A DNA stretch of 64,000 nt from Phoronis australis (Eukaryota; Phoronida; Phoronidae). A program made the translations under genes and the position numbers. The stretch lies in contig NMRA01000210.1 in NCBI GenBank assembly GCA_002633005.1, positions 161,628-225,627 on the forward strand. Direction: 5' to 3'. This document shows, piece after piece, positions 33,133-45,479 of this stretch. The notes beneath the pieces are model-generated. The model saw nothing but the letters and a program-made list of their open reading frames with translations, ran no database searches and was not told where the DNA came from. Positions within the stretch are counted from its first letter, which is position 1; each line of letters begins with the position of its first letter.

Positions 33133-34394
33133 AATCTTTAAACGAAAAGGACCTCCCTGTTATGTGGTGTGTGGAAAGTGAAAAATCTTGAGAATAACCG
33201 TCGCTGTTGTTTACTCCTAGACGTTGTTATAGCGCATGTATATGTGTTAGTCTGTAAGTTAATTTTAATCACTTCGGTTTGTTACTCCTTTGATAATTGT
33301 TGGCGGTTTCATTGGTCAATTAAATGGTTTGAGTCGACCAAATCTCGTCTCAATTTTCTTCAAAGCATTCTACACTATTCAAGTCTGATTCAATTAATAA
33401 TGTACTCATTCATCCTTTACAATGTGAATTTTTACAGTCAGCGCACTGGATTGTGACCTGAAGAGTTTATTTAGCGATTGGGTGTGGATGTTTTAAATTG
33501 TCAACTAAACTGACAAAACATAAATTTGAAAGTTTTTCCCATACGTGCTCAAAACAAGATGGCAGAAGGGAGAGTGATATTTCTTCAGACCAAGCTTATG
33601 GGTCACGGCGTGATGTGGAATTTTATCAGATTTGCCTGAAGAAATGTCTTCTGAGCCAAGGTTCATCAAGATACAAGTGCATTAATCAATGAAAACTTTG
33701 CCAGAAAGCATAGGTTTTATGTGACTTTATACGACAGAAACAGCGAGTAAAATTCCACACTTTTCATTATACAGATGACTCCACAAAGGTTCACCAAATT
33801 TTATTTTTAAGAAAGGTGCATTGATAGCAAAATACCCCCTGGGTCGATTTTAATGAAACTTTTTTTAAATGAAAACTTCACCAATTACCTCAAAAACGCT
33901 GTTAGGAATTTTTCATTAGTTTTTTCGTTTGGTTTCTACGACAAATCAAACGTAAGATATCTTTGTAAAAGTCGTATCCGTCTTTGTTACATTACGCAAA
34001 AAAACAGGCCTTTATATCGAAAATCCTAACAGCGTTTTTGAGACTAAATATTAAATTTGGGAAGTTTTAGCAAAATCCACCTAGCCGTTTTTGAGAACTC
34101 GTGTTCCTAAGTTCAAATGAAGTCGATTTGCCGAAGCTGAGAAAAAGCCGAATAAACTGGGACAAGTGAAAATCTCAAAGTCTTCCCTTAATTATTCGGT
34201 AAAAGCTTGTTTTCGGTACACATAACCTATACAAGCCTTAAATTTGTTCGCTATTTCAACATTCACTCGCAATGTCAACTGATTTTGCAGTACGAAATTA
34301 AAAACGTATCATTCCCAGCTAGCTACTGTTGTTTGCGACCTTTTGACCTACTTTTTAATGTAAATAGGTCATAGTTCATTGTTATACACATAGC
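33133..34394. other. Non-coding sequence with a fold-back MITE
   Basis: No gene. CTCAAAAACGCTGTTAGGA (33889-33907) and TCCTAACAGCGTTTTTGAG (34024-34042) are perfect 19-bp inverted arms 116 bp apart, inside a looser repeat from about 33835 to 34110. Confidence 0.55.
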
Positions 34395-35101
34395 TTGTAC
34401 ACGTCACGTGCTGGGAGACTGGGTATTACTTGGGTATTACTTGGGTGCAGACCCAGCGTCGTCACACTCGGGGCAGACCCATTGATGCTCGGCTTTCCAC
34501 TTCATCAAGTCAGACAAGGTCCTTTGACTAACCACTCCAACCAACTGCTGATTACACAGTCGTCTTGCCCGGCCATGCAACCGGCTATCAGCACCACAGC
34601 CTCTCTCATATCCAAGCAGCTACATTCTGTCAATTGCATCTCCATTCTCCCGTGGCTCCACCTCTCTAAGTGTTCCGACAATCTCACTCCATCCCAGTCT
34701 GAGGGCGCCCTGTATCGGTGCTTTTCCCGCTAGCTTGTCAGCTTTCTCATTTCCGGCAACCCCCGGCATGCCCAAGGGAGAATATCCAAGTCAGCTTTCT
34801 CAGTCCACTACTTTGTAAATGCAGCAGCCACTAGTGTTTAAGATATCCCTTTTCGATTTTTCTCAGCATGCTCTGAGAGTCTGTCACAACTAACTGCACA
34901 GGTATGCCTGCTTTCCTGTAGCCATGTAAGTGCCAATTCAGCAGCAACCTCCTCCATCTTCATACTAGATGTCGTGAGCTCATATGTCTCACCATTTTCC
35001 GCTCCTATTTTGCCATCCACATTGGCTGGGAGACTGATAAGTAACCAAGTAAGAAATGGATAACAAAGATCGAATCGGTGGTTAAAGCATGTCGTCAGCA
35101 T
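34395..35101 (-). pseudogene. LINE-type RNase H domain remnant
   Basis: On the - strand ENGETYELTTSSMKMEEVAA then LALTWLQESRHT match the second-Glu helix of RNase H domains from animal LINE polyproteins, including the TSSM(K)ME block. Downstream, residues at the position of the PGHAGV.GNE.AD block are degraded (WACRGLPEMRKL), followed by HLERWSHGRMEMQL and a C-terminal tail. Two in-frame stops and loss of catalytic Asp positions show it is inactive. No RT is attached. Confidence 0.55.
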
Positions 35102-36081
35102 GAGACCGAAACATTGAAATGTCAGTTTATTAATTGAATGAGGAATTAGGGTTAGGACTTATCTCTTTTCACAATTTGCTGTGTTCCTGTGTTCACCAAC
35201 GGTCGTGTGCATGTAGACACACAACTCCCTTAGAATCAAAACTACGTTTTGTCTTTGTTTTCCTCGGCACCATTCTACCATAAGTACACCTCGTTTACTC
35301 AATGTTACGGCGATTTTGTGAATGAAAGGACTGAGGGTATACGAAACTGTTCTGTACCTGGCGGGAGATTAGATTTGATTGAAAGCCCTTTAACCTTTGA
35401 CCTTGGATGAGTACATGTAGTAAACAAATATCCACGCGGTTGTTCGGTTCCGAGGTGGTTCTGTTAAATCTTTTTTTTTTCTCGCTACGCAGTATATTTT
35501 GAATTTGAAGTTCCCCGAGAATAAAGATAAGGTATTTTACTAGACACAAGTGAAATATTGTAAAATGACCATTTTTGTGAATAAGGTTGGACATAACCTT
35601 AAGAAAAAGAATTCGATATTACCAATCACGACTATCAAAAGTGTGCGGTAAATGCTTTTGTCGAGTGTAACCATGCAGAACGTCTGACTATTTTTCCATC
35701 ATTTTTAGCTCATGTCACAAGCAGACAAATAATGCCTACTAAGTATCGGGGATGGGATAATGATAGTGTTTATCACACTTAGAGAACGTAATACAAAAAC
35801 ATAGACAGGAAACTAAATTCAATTTGCATAGCACACAAAAATTATACGTAACCGGTTTTTGCGCAGTTGATGCTAAAATATTTTTCAAATTTTTCCCGAG
35901 GTCTGGATTTTATGTCATCTGTGCATCGTTTGAAATTAAGTCGGTAATTGCTACTTCTCCCGTACGAAAAGTGTACTTTCACGTTGGCGCGATTTCATTT
36001 AACATAAATTGAGGAGTATTATACTACACGATGCGCACCCTCGACACCATACAAACCGAAAAGGTTACGTTTTCAAGTATG
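35102..36081. other. Unassigned non-coding sequence
   Basis: No recognised gene. Frames at 35295-35594 and 35824-36012 have no domain signature. Confidence 0.4.
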
Positions 36082-37093
36082 GCATAAACGAGTGCGGGTA
36101 TCAGGAAAATTGGATGATCCCTACATCTATGCGTCATTTGATTCTGATACAGCTGTAAAGAATGGACAATTGTGAACATAGTCTGTTACGTATACACCTA
36201 AAGTTGCGAGTGTAGTTTTTGGGAACTGCTCCTCATTTTTACAAACCTTAACCAGATATTATTTTCCACGGAAAAACAAATTTGTAAATTAAACAACAGA
36301 CTGGTTCCTTTGAGATAACTACAATATAGAGTGAGGTTGTACGTGGGTTTTCATAGTGTCCGTCAAGTTTGGCACAAGTGAATGGAACACGTCGGGTGTT
36401 AGTTTTACTTATCTGGCCCGTGTATAGTCGATGAGGGTTCGTTTTTGTATTCAGTGATAGATGTTGTGTATTACATGGCTCATTGAGTATTTTGGGAGGT
36501 TGTTCAATAGTTTCGTACGGATGACTGAGTGAGTAGTGGTCGGCTACTAGTGGTATCTTTTGCAGTACGATGTCTTATTTTAGTTACNGCATAAACGAGT
36601 CGGGTGTCAGGAAAATTGGATGATCCCTACATCTATGCGTCAAATGATTCTGATACAGCTGTAAAGAATGGACAATTGTGAACATAGTCTGTTACGTATA
36701 CACCTAAAGTTGCGAGTGTAGTTTTTGGGAACTGCTCCTCAATTTTACAAACCTTAACCAGATATTATTTTCCACGGAAAAACAAATTTGTAAATTAAAC
36801 AACAGACTGGTTCATTTGAGATAACTACAATATAGAGTGAGGTTGTACGTGGGTTTTCATAGTGTCCGTCAAGTTTGGCACAAGTGAATGGAACACGTCG
36901 GGTGTTAGTTTTACTTATCTGGCCCGTGTATAGTCGATGAGGGTTCGTTTTTGTATTCAGTGATAGATGTTGTGTATTACATGGCTCATTGAGTATTTTG
37001 GGAGGTTGTTCAATAGTTTCGTACGGATGACTGAGTGAGTAGTGGTCGGCTACTAGTGGTATCTTTTGCAGTACGATGTCTTATTTTAGTTAC
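36082..37093. repeat. 505-bp tandem duplication across an N (gypsy 5' region)
   Basis: 36082-36587 repeats at 36589-37093 with only a few differences, separated by one N (36588). It lies just upstream of the gypsy gag, so it may be part of a 5' LTR or leader. The arrangement is that of unmerged contig ends, not necessarily two LTRs. Confidence 0.7.
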
Positions 37094-37298
37094 GTAGTCA
37101 GTTAGGTTACGGAAGTTAGGCAGAGGTCGCTACTTGTGTTGATTACTTGAGCGCTATTGAATAGAGAAGTTGACAATTTCTGTAGTGATTTAGGTCGGGT
37201 TAAATGACTTGTGAATTTTGAAAGAAGAAACAAGCATATAGTTTCGTCTGTGCGTTGACCAGGGGTGCTTAGGGTCAGTCAGTGGTGAGTCTGTAGCC

Positions 37299-38330
37299 AT
37301 GGATTTCGATAAGTGGGTGAGTACGGGTGAGAGGTTAGGTTTGTCGGGCGCAGACTTGATCCTGTGCATTGACGAGAGGAGGTGTTTGCGCGTAAGGAGA
37401 GGGCGAATGAGATAGAGAGAGCGCGGGAGGCACGTGAGCGAGAGCCGGAGGCACGTAAGCGAGAACAGGAGGCATGTGAGCAAGAGCAGGTGCGACAGGA
37501 GCAGCAGGAGCACGAGTTGATTGTTATGAAGCTGCAGATTGAGCTAGCAAAGGTAAGAAATGCAGAGATTGAGGGTGAACCACTTGAGCCTACATGTATA
37601 TCTAAAACTCCCAAAGGTCCGAGGTTGCCTTATTTTGATGATAGTAGAGATAATATGGACGCTTATTTGAGTAGGTTTGAGAGGTATGCCAGTAGTAATA
37701 AGTGGCGCCATGAAGACTATGCGATGCATCTTGGTAATTTGCTTAGAGGTAAGGCGTTAGACGTACTTTTTATATCACCGGATTCCGACTTGTGATGTAA
37801 ACGACTACGACAAACTGAAAGGAGCGTTATTGAAGCGTTTCCAGATGAATGAGGAGGGGTTACGGACGTAGGTTTCATAGTGAGAAAATGGAACGTTGTG
37901 AAAATGCATCACAGTACATTGCAAGATTATGCGATCTTTTGATCGTTGGACTGAGTTATCGGGGGTTGAGGCGTCCTATAGGTCTATTCGTCAGTTTATC
38001 GTTAAGGAACAGTTTTAGTTTTCTTCCCCAAGAGAAGTGTCTACATATTTGAGGGAGAGGACCTTTTCTAGTCTAGATGAGATCGCCAAAGTTGTAGAGA
38101 GGTATATGCATGCGTATAAGTCGAGTTTGACGTATCGTGAATCCAAAGAGAGTCAAAAGAAGCGATTGAATAGGGGCACTGATAGTGAGAATGCATTTCG
38201 TGGTGGTATGTCAAACCCTACGTCGACGGTGAAAACAGACGTTCAGAGGTATGTAAAGCCTAAAGGGTGTTGGTTATGTGGTAAATTGGGTCATAGATCT
38301 TTCCAGTGTACTGAGAAAAGAAACGTTTAG
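37299..38330 (+). pseudogene. Ty3/gypsy gag, frameshifted
   Basis: ATG at 37299 opens MDFDKWVSTGERLGLSG; a frameshift near 37380 leads into a Glu/Arg-rich coiled coil (REREPEARKREQ...), then the capsid-like block LPYFDDSRDNMDAYLSRFE and MHLGNLLRGKALDVL. Further frameshifts follow near 37795 and 37860. The nucleocapsid end carries a zinc knuckle at about 38268-38310, C-x2-C-x4-H-x4-C (CWLCGKLGHRSFQC). Gag would package the retrotransposon RNA. At least three frame breaks make it non-functional. Confidence 0.85.
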
Positions 38331-38369
38331 GGGGCGTCGTGTGTAATTCCTACTGTTGATGATGCTACC

Positions 38370-39104
38370 ATGAGTTGTTTAAATATCAGTGATGGTACAT
38401 TGAATGGTAAGTTTGTTAAGGTGCTACGAGACACGGGAAGCACAGGTATTATTGTGAGACGTAGTGTGGTGGATGATGAACAGTTGAATAATAAATGGGA
38501 TGTGTGTATCATGATTGATACGTCTACTCTTAAAGCTCCTACGGCAGACATACATGTCCATTCTGCATTGTATCAAGGTAAAGTGGAAGCTATGTGTATA
38601 AATGACCCGGTTTGTGATTTGATTATTGGCAATATACCCGGAGCAGCTGAATGTATGCCAAGACCAGTGGCGCATGTGGTGAGTAAGGATATCCAGGGGA
38701 ATGTTGCAGATGTTGCGGAGGTGATTGATGCCAGAAATACCAGCCAAGTGTTAGTAGATAAGTCGGTGGCGTCTGCTGATGGCGAGTCACACGTTGCACA
38801 GGCGGTTATCACTAGGGCACAAGCAGCAGACGCTGTAAAGACGGTAAGGAAACTTAATATTTCGAATTTACCTAGTTTCGGTCGCGCAGAAGATTTCAGT
38901 AAGGAGCAACAACAGGATTCTACGTTGCAGCATGTTAGAGGCTGTGTTAAGGAAGGTAAAAGACAATTTGGAGAGAAATCAGCTGATTGTGTAAGGTATG
39001 TAGTTAAGGATGGTTTGATATACAGAGTTGTGGGGCAATTTGATGAAGCCATCGATGCGTGTGAGCAGTTGGTTGTTCCAATTTCTTTCGTGATGTGGTG
39101 CTGA
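38370..39104 (+). pseudogene. Ty3/gypsy aspartic protease joined to pre-integrase linker (RT missing)
   Basis: VLRDTGSTGIIV gives the retroviral-type aspartic protease active site DTG (Asp at about 38430). The frame stays open through the flap region and then passes directly into SFGRAEDFSKEQQQD and GLIYRVVG, the linker that normally precedes integrase. The reverse transcriptase and RNase H that should lie between are absent, so an internal deletion of about 1.5-2 kb is inferred. Confidence 0.75.
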
Positions 39105-40040
39105 AGCTTGCACATGAGTCCATTTTTGCAGGTCATATGGGTATTAAGAAAACTGCGATAGAATTCGTAATGATTTCTTTTGGCCTAGCATGTATGATGA
39201 CACAGCGAGATTTGCAAGTTTTGCGATGTTTGTCAGCGAACTATTCCACAAGGCAAGATTCCCAAGGCTCCGTTAGATAAAATGCCTGTCATAAGTACTC
39301 CGTTTTATAGAGTTGCTGTGGACTTGATTGGTCCGGTGTCTAGTAGAGGTCACAGGTGGATTTTAACTATGGTGGATATGGCTACTAGCAGGAAGAGATT
39401 TTCTTCCTGCTACTAGATATCCGTTAGCTGCGGCATTGGCTAATATAGATACAGCCACAGTGGCTGAGGCTATGGTTAATATTTTTGCAGACGTTGGTAT
39501 TCCCAACGAGGTGTTAAGTGACAAGGGGTCCCAGTTTAATTCTGAGATGACGAAAGAAGTTCAGAGGTTGTTGTCAATTAGATCATACAATACGCCACCT
39601 TATCATGCTCAGTGTAATGGCTTGTGTGAGAGGCATAACGATACTTTAAAACAGATGCTCAAACGTACTGTTGACGATAAACCTAAAGAGTGGGACAGAT
39701 TCATCAAACCTTTGTTGTTCGCTTACAGGGATGTTCCGGTTGATAGTCTCGATGAATTTTCACCATTTGAGTTAATATACGGCCATACAGTGCGAGGTCC
39801 TATGTCGATATTGCATGAACTGTGGACTAATTGTGAGTTGGAAAACAAAAGGAACGACATGGTATGAATATGTTCTGGATCTTAAAAATAGGTTAGAACA
39901 AACGTGTTTAGATGCTGCTGAGATGCTCATGCCGTGAATAATACTATTACACGAAAGTCACGCTTTTCTAAAGATATGCGTGACTGTTCTCCGCTCGTCC
40001 TTCTGAGCGGCTTTTACCGGGATCAAAGATAGCGCGGCGC
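39067..40040 (+). pseudogene. Ty3/gypsy integrase, copy at first contig end
   Basis: Contains the N-terminal His pair (HESIFAGH), then after a one-base deletion near 39212 the Cys pair and the core VAVDLIGP (first Asp), SDKGSQFNSEM (second Asp) and NGLCERHND (Glu), completing the DDE triad, and SPFELIYGHTVRGP (GPY/F-like end). Frameshifts at about 39100, 39212 and 39400 break the frame. It would insert the retroelement cDNA. The sequence to 40040 is repeated after the N at 40041. Confidence 0.85.
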
Positions 40041-40041
40041 N

Positions 40042-41017
40042 AGTTGGTTGTTCCAACTTTTTTCGTGATGTGGTGCTGAAGATGCACATGAGTCCATTTT
40101 TGCAGGTCATATGGGTATTACGAAAACTGCGATAGAATTCGTAATGATTTCTTTTGGCCTAGCATGTATGATGACACAGCGAGATTTTGCAAGTTTTGCG
40201 ATGTTTGTCAGCGAACTATTCCACAAGGCAAGATTCCCAAGGCTCCGTTAGATAAAATGCCTGTCATAAGTACTCCGTTTTATAGAGTTGCTGTGGACTT
40301 GATTGGTCCGGTGTCTAGTAGAGTTCACAGGTGGATTTTAACTATGGTGGATATGGCTACTAGCAGGAAGAGATTTTCTTCCTGCTACTAGATATCCATT
40401 AGCTGCGGCATTGGCTAATATAGATACAGCCACAGTGGCTGAGGCTATATGGTTAATATTTTTGCAGACGTTGGTATTCCCAACGAGGTGTTAAGTGACA
40501 AGGGGTCCCAGTTTAATTCTGAGATGACGAAAGAAGTTCAGAGGTTGTTGTCAATTAGATCATACAATACGTCACCTTATCATGCTCAGTGTAATGGCTT
40601 GTGTGAGAGGTATAACGATACTTTAAAACAGATGCTCAAACGTACTGTTGACGATAAACCTAAAGAGTGGGACAGATTCATCAAACCTTTGTTGTTCGCT
40701 TACAGGGATGTTCCGGTTGATAGTCTCGATGAATTTTCACCATTTGAGTTAATATACGGCCATACCGTGCGAGGTCCTATGTCGATATTGCATGAACTGT
40801 GGACTAATTGTGAGTTGGAAAACAAAAGGAACGACATGGTATGAATATGTTCTGGATCTTAAAAATAGGTTAGAACAAACGTGTTTAGATGCTGCTGAGA
40901 TGCTCATGCCGTGAATAATACTATTACACGAAAGTCACGCTTTTCTAAAGATATGCGTGACTGTTCTCCGCTCGTCCTTCTGAGCGGCTTTTACCGGGAT
41001 CAAAGATAGCGCGGCGC
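40042..41017 (+). pseudogene. Ty3/gypsy integrase, duplicate after N
   Basis: About 98% identical by eye to 39067-40040, beginning directly after the single N. Here the zinc-binding Cys pair is in frame (FCKFCDVCQR) because the one-base deletion of the first copy is absent, but an extra TA near 40448 breaks the core. The arrangement suggests overlapping contig ends or two alleles, not a second element. Confidence 0.8.
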
Positions 41018-41973
41018 CAGAATCGGACTCAGTTGCCCTGACCGCATTGTCCGGTGCGAGCACGTGACAGCGTTTTCCCGTTCAGTGACTTTACCAGACG
41101 AAAAGGGTTCTGAGCGTGTGATGACATTTAGCTTCTTTGTTAACTGCAAAGCACAGTCTTTTGTCTGTTATGACAACAGGCTCGCCAGGCTTATTACAGA
41201 CCACCTGTGAACATCGTCAAACCCAGAGTGAATTGGTACATTCGGAAAGAATAGATTATCGTAACTTCGGTTGCAGTTGGGCGCTTTTGGCGATTCAAAA
41301 ACTAAACATGATCACCGTTTGATGAGGATTTCAGAAATGCTATTGGTTTATGTTCAAATATGTTATAACTTAACTTTTATTTTTAACAGCACAGCACAGC
41401 CAGGCTAGATACGGTCTTATTGAAGATTAGAGCAATTATTGAACAAAAGAGAGCTGGCCCTCCAACCATGAATGCCCGGCACAATGGAGTTAATCAGTAG
41501 TGTAAGATATTGGCTACAGGGGTAAACTTCCCAACTTGTTGTTGGGCTATAGAATCGAACAGTTGGGAGCAAAGGGAAAACGCCGTAATGAAGACCCAAT
41601 TGTGTGTAATTATAACAGACCATAAACTATAGTAAACATCTTTGCCTGTAAATACTGGCGAATTTTCAAAATCCATTAACCAACAGTTTTCGTTAAAAAC
41701 AAATACCACAGCTGTATTGAGATGGAAAAACAACCAAGACTGGTTTTCGATTTTTAAAAATCGACGAGCGATTAAGCTAAAAACTACAAACATTGGGTAC
41801 GATTGAAGCTAATTGACTATGCGTATTGATATATTCGGTGATTTACAAACGCTGATCAGAGTTAACAATATCAAGTGGATTATTCTTTTAGATACTAATA
41901 AGCCACATTGAAACATCTATAAACAACACACACTGACTAAATGAGATGTCAATAAGTTTTAAAACATCGCTTA
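41018..41973. other. Unassigned non-coding sequence
   Basis: Follows the integrase; may include gypsy 3' sequence at its left. No LTR matching 36082-37093 is seen here, and no gene. Confidence 0.4.
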
Positions 41974-43912
41974 CAGTGGCGGATCTACGGCGGGGTTCTG
42001 TCATGCCGTGCCATTCTATTACACTCCACACGTTTGTAACTGATGTATAGTAAAGTTATCTTGCGCAATATTATGCAGTGTACATGTACATGTAATATTT
42101 TTGAAAAAAATTCTTTTTCCGAAGAATTGCTATTGTGGCGGGCGCCGTGGTCTGGTCGCGAGTCCGTTTGAAGATACACTCTAACAAATTTTGTCTATAC
42201 AAGGAATGACCAAGGGGGCACTCACATTGAGAAAGTGACCGCATTCGCGAAAAGTGTACAGTACCAGAAATTGCGGGGATGCTGTTCTTTCACAACAAAG
42301 TCTTGCGGAACTCGTGCGATGTTCAATAGACCTCCTAAAGAGCCCTAGTTCCGACCTCAACACCTACCGTCTTTCTACCTGCAATAAGCACACTGCCGTC
42401 TTTTATACTGGGAATTTCCGCAGAAAGGCCCACCCGATGAAACGCTCATGCCCATGGGCATTTATTTGATATTAGTACTTCGGGTTTCAAGCGTTCAGAC
42501 ATTGGGACGTTTATTTCGAAAGTTACAAGAGATGCAAATAGGTCCTAGGATACATCGTGAAGGTTTGAAGTAGTCCATGATGAACGGATCAAATTTAGTT
42601 GCGCATGTAAGTCTTTTGAATGGACTTGGCAACCTCAAGGGTCTTAGTGCCAACTGAGCTGCGAAACGAGATGCTGACATTGTAGAGGCTTACAAGCTCA
42701 TTGACACAGCAGTTGACGAAGTGCAAGCGTTGGGAACAAACATCGAAGATATCTGGGTAGAATGGTTCCAAGACGAGCAAATCATTGGATCCGATATACA
42801 AATTCCTCGGCAGTCTAGACAACAGAAGGATAGGACTAACGTATGAGTAACCACTGGGGATTAAAATTTTAGAGAGAAGTTTTCAATTCAAAATTTTTTG
42901 CATAGTACACTTTAGGTCTCGCGACGGACCAGGCCAGCTTGATTTGTGTAGATGTTGAGTTTCAGTGTACTTCTGGTCCCTCGGCGAACTAGTCTTGTGA
43001 TTTTTTTACCAAAGTGTGCTTTGTAAAACTATTTATCTCAGCCAGTACTGTTTGGTCCCGCGACAGATCGACTATTTTTATAGGGATAATAAGCACAGGT
43101 GTACTCTTGGTCTCGTGACGGACCAGGTCAGCTTTTTGTGTACTCTCAGTGTACATCTGGTCCCTCTGCAAACTAGTCCAGTGTATCTTTTCACCACTGT
43201 GCACAGGATGTTTTGGTTTCGTGAAACTGTTTTCAGATGATTTGTTTCCTGATAGATTTGACGTTTTTCAATTGTTGTCAACGTGATTCAGCTTAATAAA
43301 GTGATACCTAATTATTTATTGTCGCTTTTAATAATAGACTATGAGTTGAGAGCACCATCGTTCGCCAGTTTTTCTCGTAACGAGACAGAACACATGTTTA
43401 TTTCCGGACTAACAGTACAGGTCTTCGTTCTTAAACAACTTGAGGCTGCTGTTACGCGATCATCTGATATTCAAGTTTTTACGCCCCGTCGGTGCTCCTT
43501 AATTATGCTCTTGAATATTTGGAAATTGTCTAAACCCCTGTATACACACCACACTTTTTCGTATACGACTTTTCGTATGCTAAAAAAGGTGTGTGTAAGC
43601 AGATGTTCCAACAAAAATTTTTGCTGGTGGCGTGACTCATACCCAGATGTGCACAATACGGTTTCACGAAAGTTATGAGCCACGTTCATGTGACGAAATC
43701 GAGAGGGGTTTTTAATTATCTTAAGAAAAACTCCAAAGACATGTTAAGTGCCAGAACCTTTCCAGGATGCATGGAAATTTCACTATTTGGCTACAAAAAC
43801 AAAAAATATCTTACACGGGAGGGGGGTTTCCCCCCGCTCGGTGCCACGCGCCTAGGATTCGACCTTGGCGGGAATCCTAACCCCCCTTGCTGAAAACGTA
43901 GATCCGCCACTG
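41974..43912. mobile_element. hAT element, 1.94 kb, with transposase remnant
   Basis: Left end CAGTGGCGGATCTACGG and right end CGTAGATCCGCCACTG are inverted repeats of hAT type. Flanks ATCGCTTA and CAGGCTTA agree at five of eight positions, a possible decayed 8-bp target duplication. The right 100 bp (ACACGGGAGG, GCGCCTAGGATTCG, AATCCTAACCCCCC) matches the nested MITE at 47387-47625. A transposase fragment is at 42598-42846. The middle also has repeated GGTCCCGCGACGGACCAG-like phrases at 42918, 43052 and 43112. Confidence 0.75.
42598..42846 (+). pseudogene. hAT (ZMYM1-like) transposase fragment
   Basis: The frame reads VSLLNGLGNLKGLSAN, a TGA at 42655-42657, then KRDADIVEAYKLIDTAVDEV and IQIPRQSRQQKDRTNV before TGA. 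The pattern (LQ.K..DI..AY.L.., then PR...RQ..R.N) matches the middle of hAT-superfamily transposases related to ZMYM1/TTF-type proteins. The catalytic Asp region and dimerisation domain are not visible. It is dead and short, but it explains the hAT-type ends around it. Confidence 0.6.
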
Positions 43913-44539
43913 CAGGCTTATAGCTCAGTGCATGCCGAACTACTTTATTCTAGTAGTACACTAACCAGTAAACTGCTATTCGCGGAAATGCGCCAATTTC
44001 AATAGTTAGATTGTAGTTGTTATGGAACACCTGTGAAGACAACTATGATGGCTGGCTTTGTAGTCAACGAGAGAGTGCAAGTAGATGAGGTTGGTCGGTG
44101 GGGAAGAGATAAAGCTAAAGCTAGAATAGTTAGGTAGTTAATGCTACCAAAATTGTCCAGAGGTTCCAAATCTTCAGTTAGGCTATCACCATATTTGCGC
44201 TTTTGTGTATATTTTATGGTCTAAGTTCTAATAAAAATTGAACTTGAACTAATGGCACGTGTAGTTTTGTTTGCAGTGACATGTTTGATGTAGCTGTAAT
44301 CTGGAAAATTGAGGGACAGGTTCGCATTTAACTGACTTCTAAGTTGTTTTGATAATTTGTTCAAACACAAAATAAAAAGATAGCAACCCTAACCCGTAAA
44401 AAACAAGTAGACAGGAGTATACAATTAAAGTAATGAAAACAGGTATGAAACATATTTAAACCAACATTCCTTTGGGGTGTGGCCCTTTGTCAAGATCAAC
44501 ACATGGGTTTTTTAGTCTTTTTGTTAGGTTTAAAGTATA
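43913..44539. other. Unassigned non-coding sequence
   Basis: 44020-44230 contains GGTTGGTCGGTGGGGAAGAG and AAGCTAAAGCTAGAATAG, possibly retroelement 3' sequence, but there is no firm signature. Confidence 0.35.
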
Positions 44540-45180
44540 CCAAGTTAAAACTGCTCTCCACATTGCAGGCTTTAACAAATGACAGAAAAAACAAGACACA
44601 ACAGCAGGAAACTCACTGCCAGGTGAATATTAATTCAGAGTTGTCAGAGTCGCAGAAAGCTCAACTTAGGGGTCTATTCTTCGGAATTTTTCCATCGAAG
44701 CCTGGTACTACGAACTTGACAGAGCACAAAACTGTTTAAAATGACCAGACTCCTAATCGTTCCAACCCGTATCTGGTACCGTACTCTATGTATGGTGAAA
44801 TGAAGAAGAAAATAAATGACATGCTTGAATTAGATGTTATTCAGCCGCCTGAGTCACCGTACAGCAGCCCAATATTACTTGTTAAGAAAAAAGACGGCAC
44901 GGTTAGATATTGTCAGGACATGCGTAAAGTTAATAAGGTGATACGTTTTGATTGCGAGGGTTTGCCAGACATAGGTTATATTTATGCAAGCTGTGCAGAT
45001 GCAACGTATTTCTCCAAGTTGGATTTCTGCAAAGGTTACTGGCAAATACCCATGGAAGCTAGTTCAAAAAGCCGAGATAACTGCTTTTTGTGCTCCGTTT
45101 GGGAATTATCAGTACAAGAAAATGCCGTTTGATCTTGTGAAATCAGGTGCCACGTACGCTAAGATGATGCTAAGATAAAC
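44540..45180 (+). pseudogene. Ty3/gypsy reverse transcriptase N-terminal fragment
   Basis: A pre-RT linker with SESQKAQLRGLFF (44640-44690) and, after a stop, MYGEMKKKINDMLELDVIQP, SPYSSPILLVKKKDGTVRYC and MRKVNK: the fingers region of gypsy reverse transcriptase. YFSKLDFCKGYWQIPM (about 45005-45055) holds the first catalytic Asp. A frameshift follows at the LVQKAEITAF segment and the match ends at TYAKMMLR (45178), before the YVDD box. Truncated fragment, possibly from the same family as the 37-41 kb element. Confidence 0.85.
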
Positions 45181-45278
45181 ATTAACAATCAGCCCCCCCT
45201 CCTGAACCGGGACACTCAGAGGACTCCAACATTCCTAACGAGCGAAAGGCGGAAATCCCTCATTCATCGACAAAGACC
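45181..45278. other. Spacer between gypsy fragment and Harbinger
   Basis: Short unassigned sequence with CCCCCCCTCC at 45193. Confidence 0.4.
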
Positions 45279-45479
45279 TGGGGCCCGTTCCAAGAAACTG
45301 ACTTAAGTTCATTTTCGACTTAAGTTTAAGACTTTTCTTAAGTTTTTGACTTAAGTCAAATCCTAAGATTATTTTGCGTTCCAAGAAACAATCTTAGCTA
45401 AGACTGACTTAAGTTTTTGTCCTAACTTTAAGTCAACTCTCACCTTGTCTTAACTCGATCTTAAGTTTGTCAAAATCGC

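Noticed and set aside
35055-35120. CAGCATGAGACCGAAACATTG as a hammerhead core
   Set aside because: CTGATGA is not present on either strand at the right place; only the GAAAC part matches.
36082-37093. Two adjacent LTRs of the gypsy element
   Set aside because: The two copies meet exactly at a single N and no third copy follows the integrase, so contig overlap is simpler.
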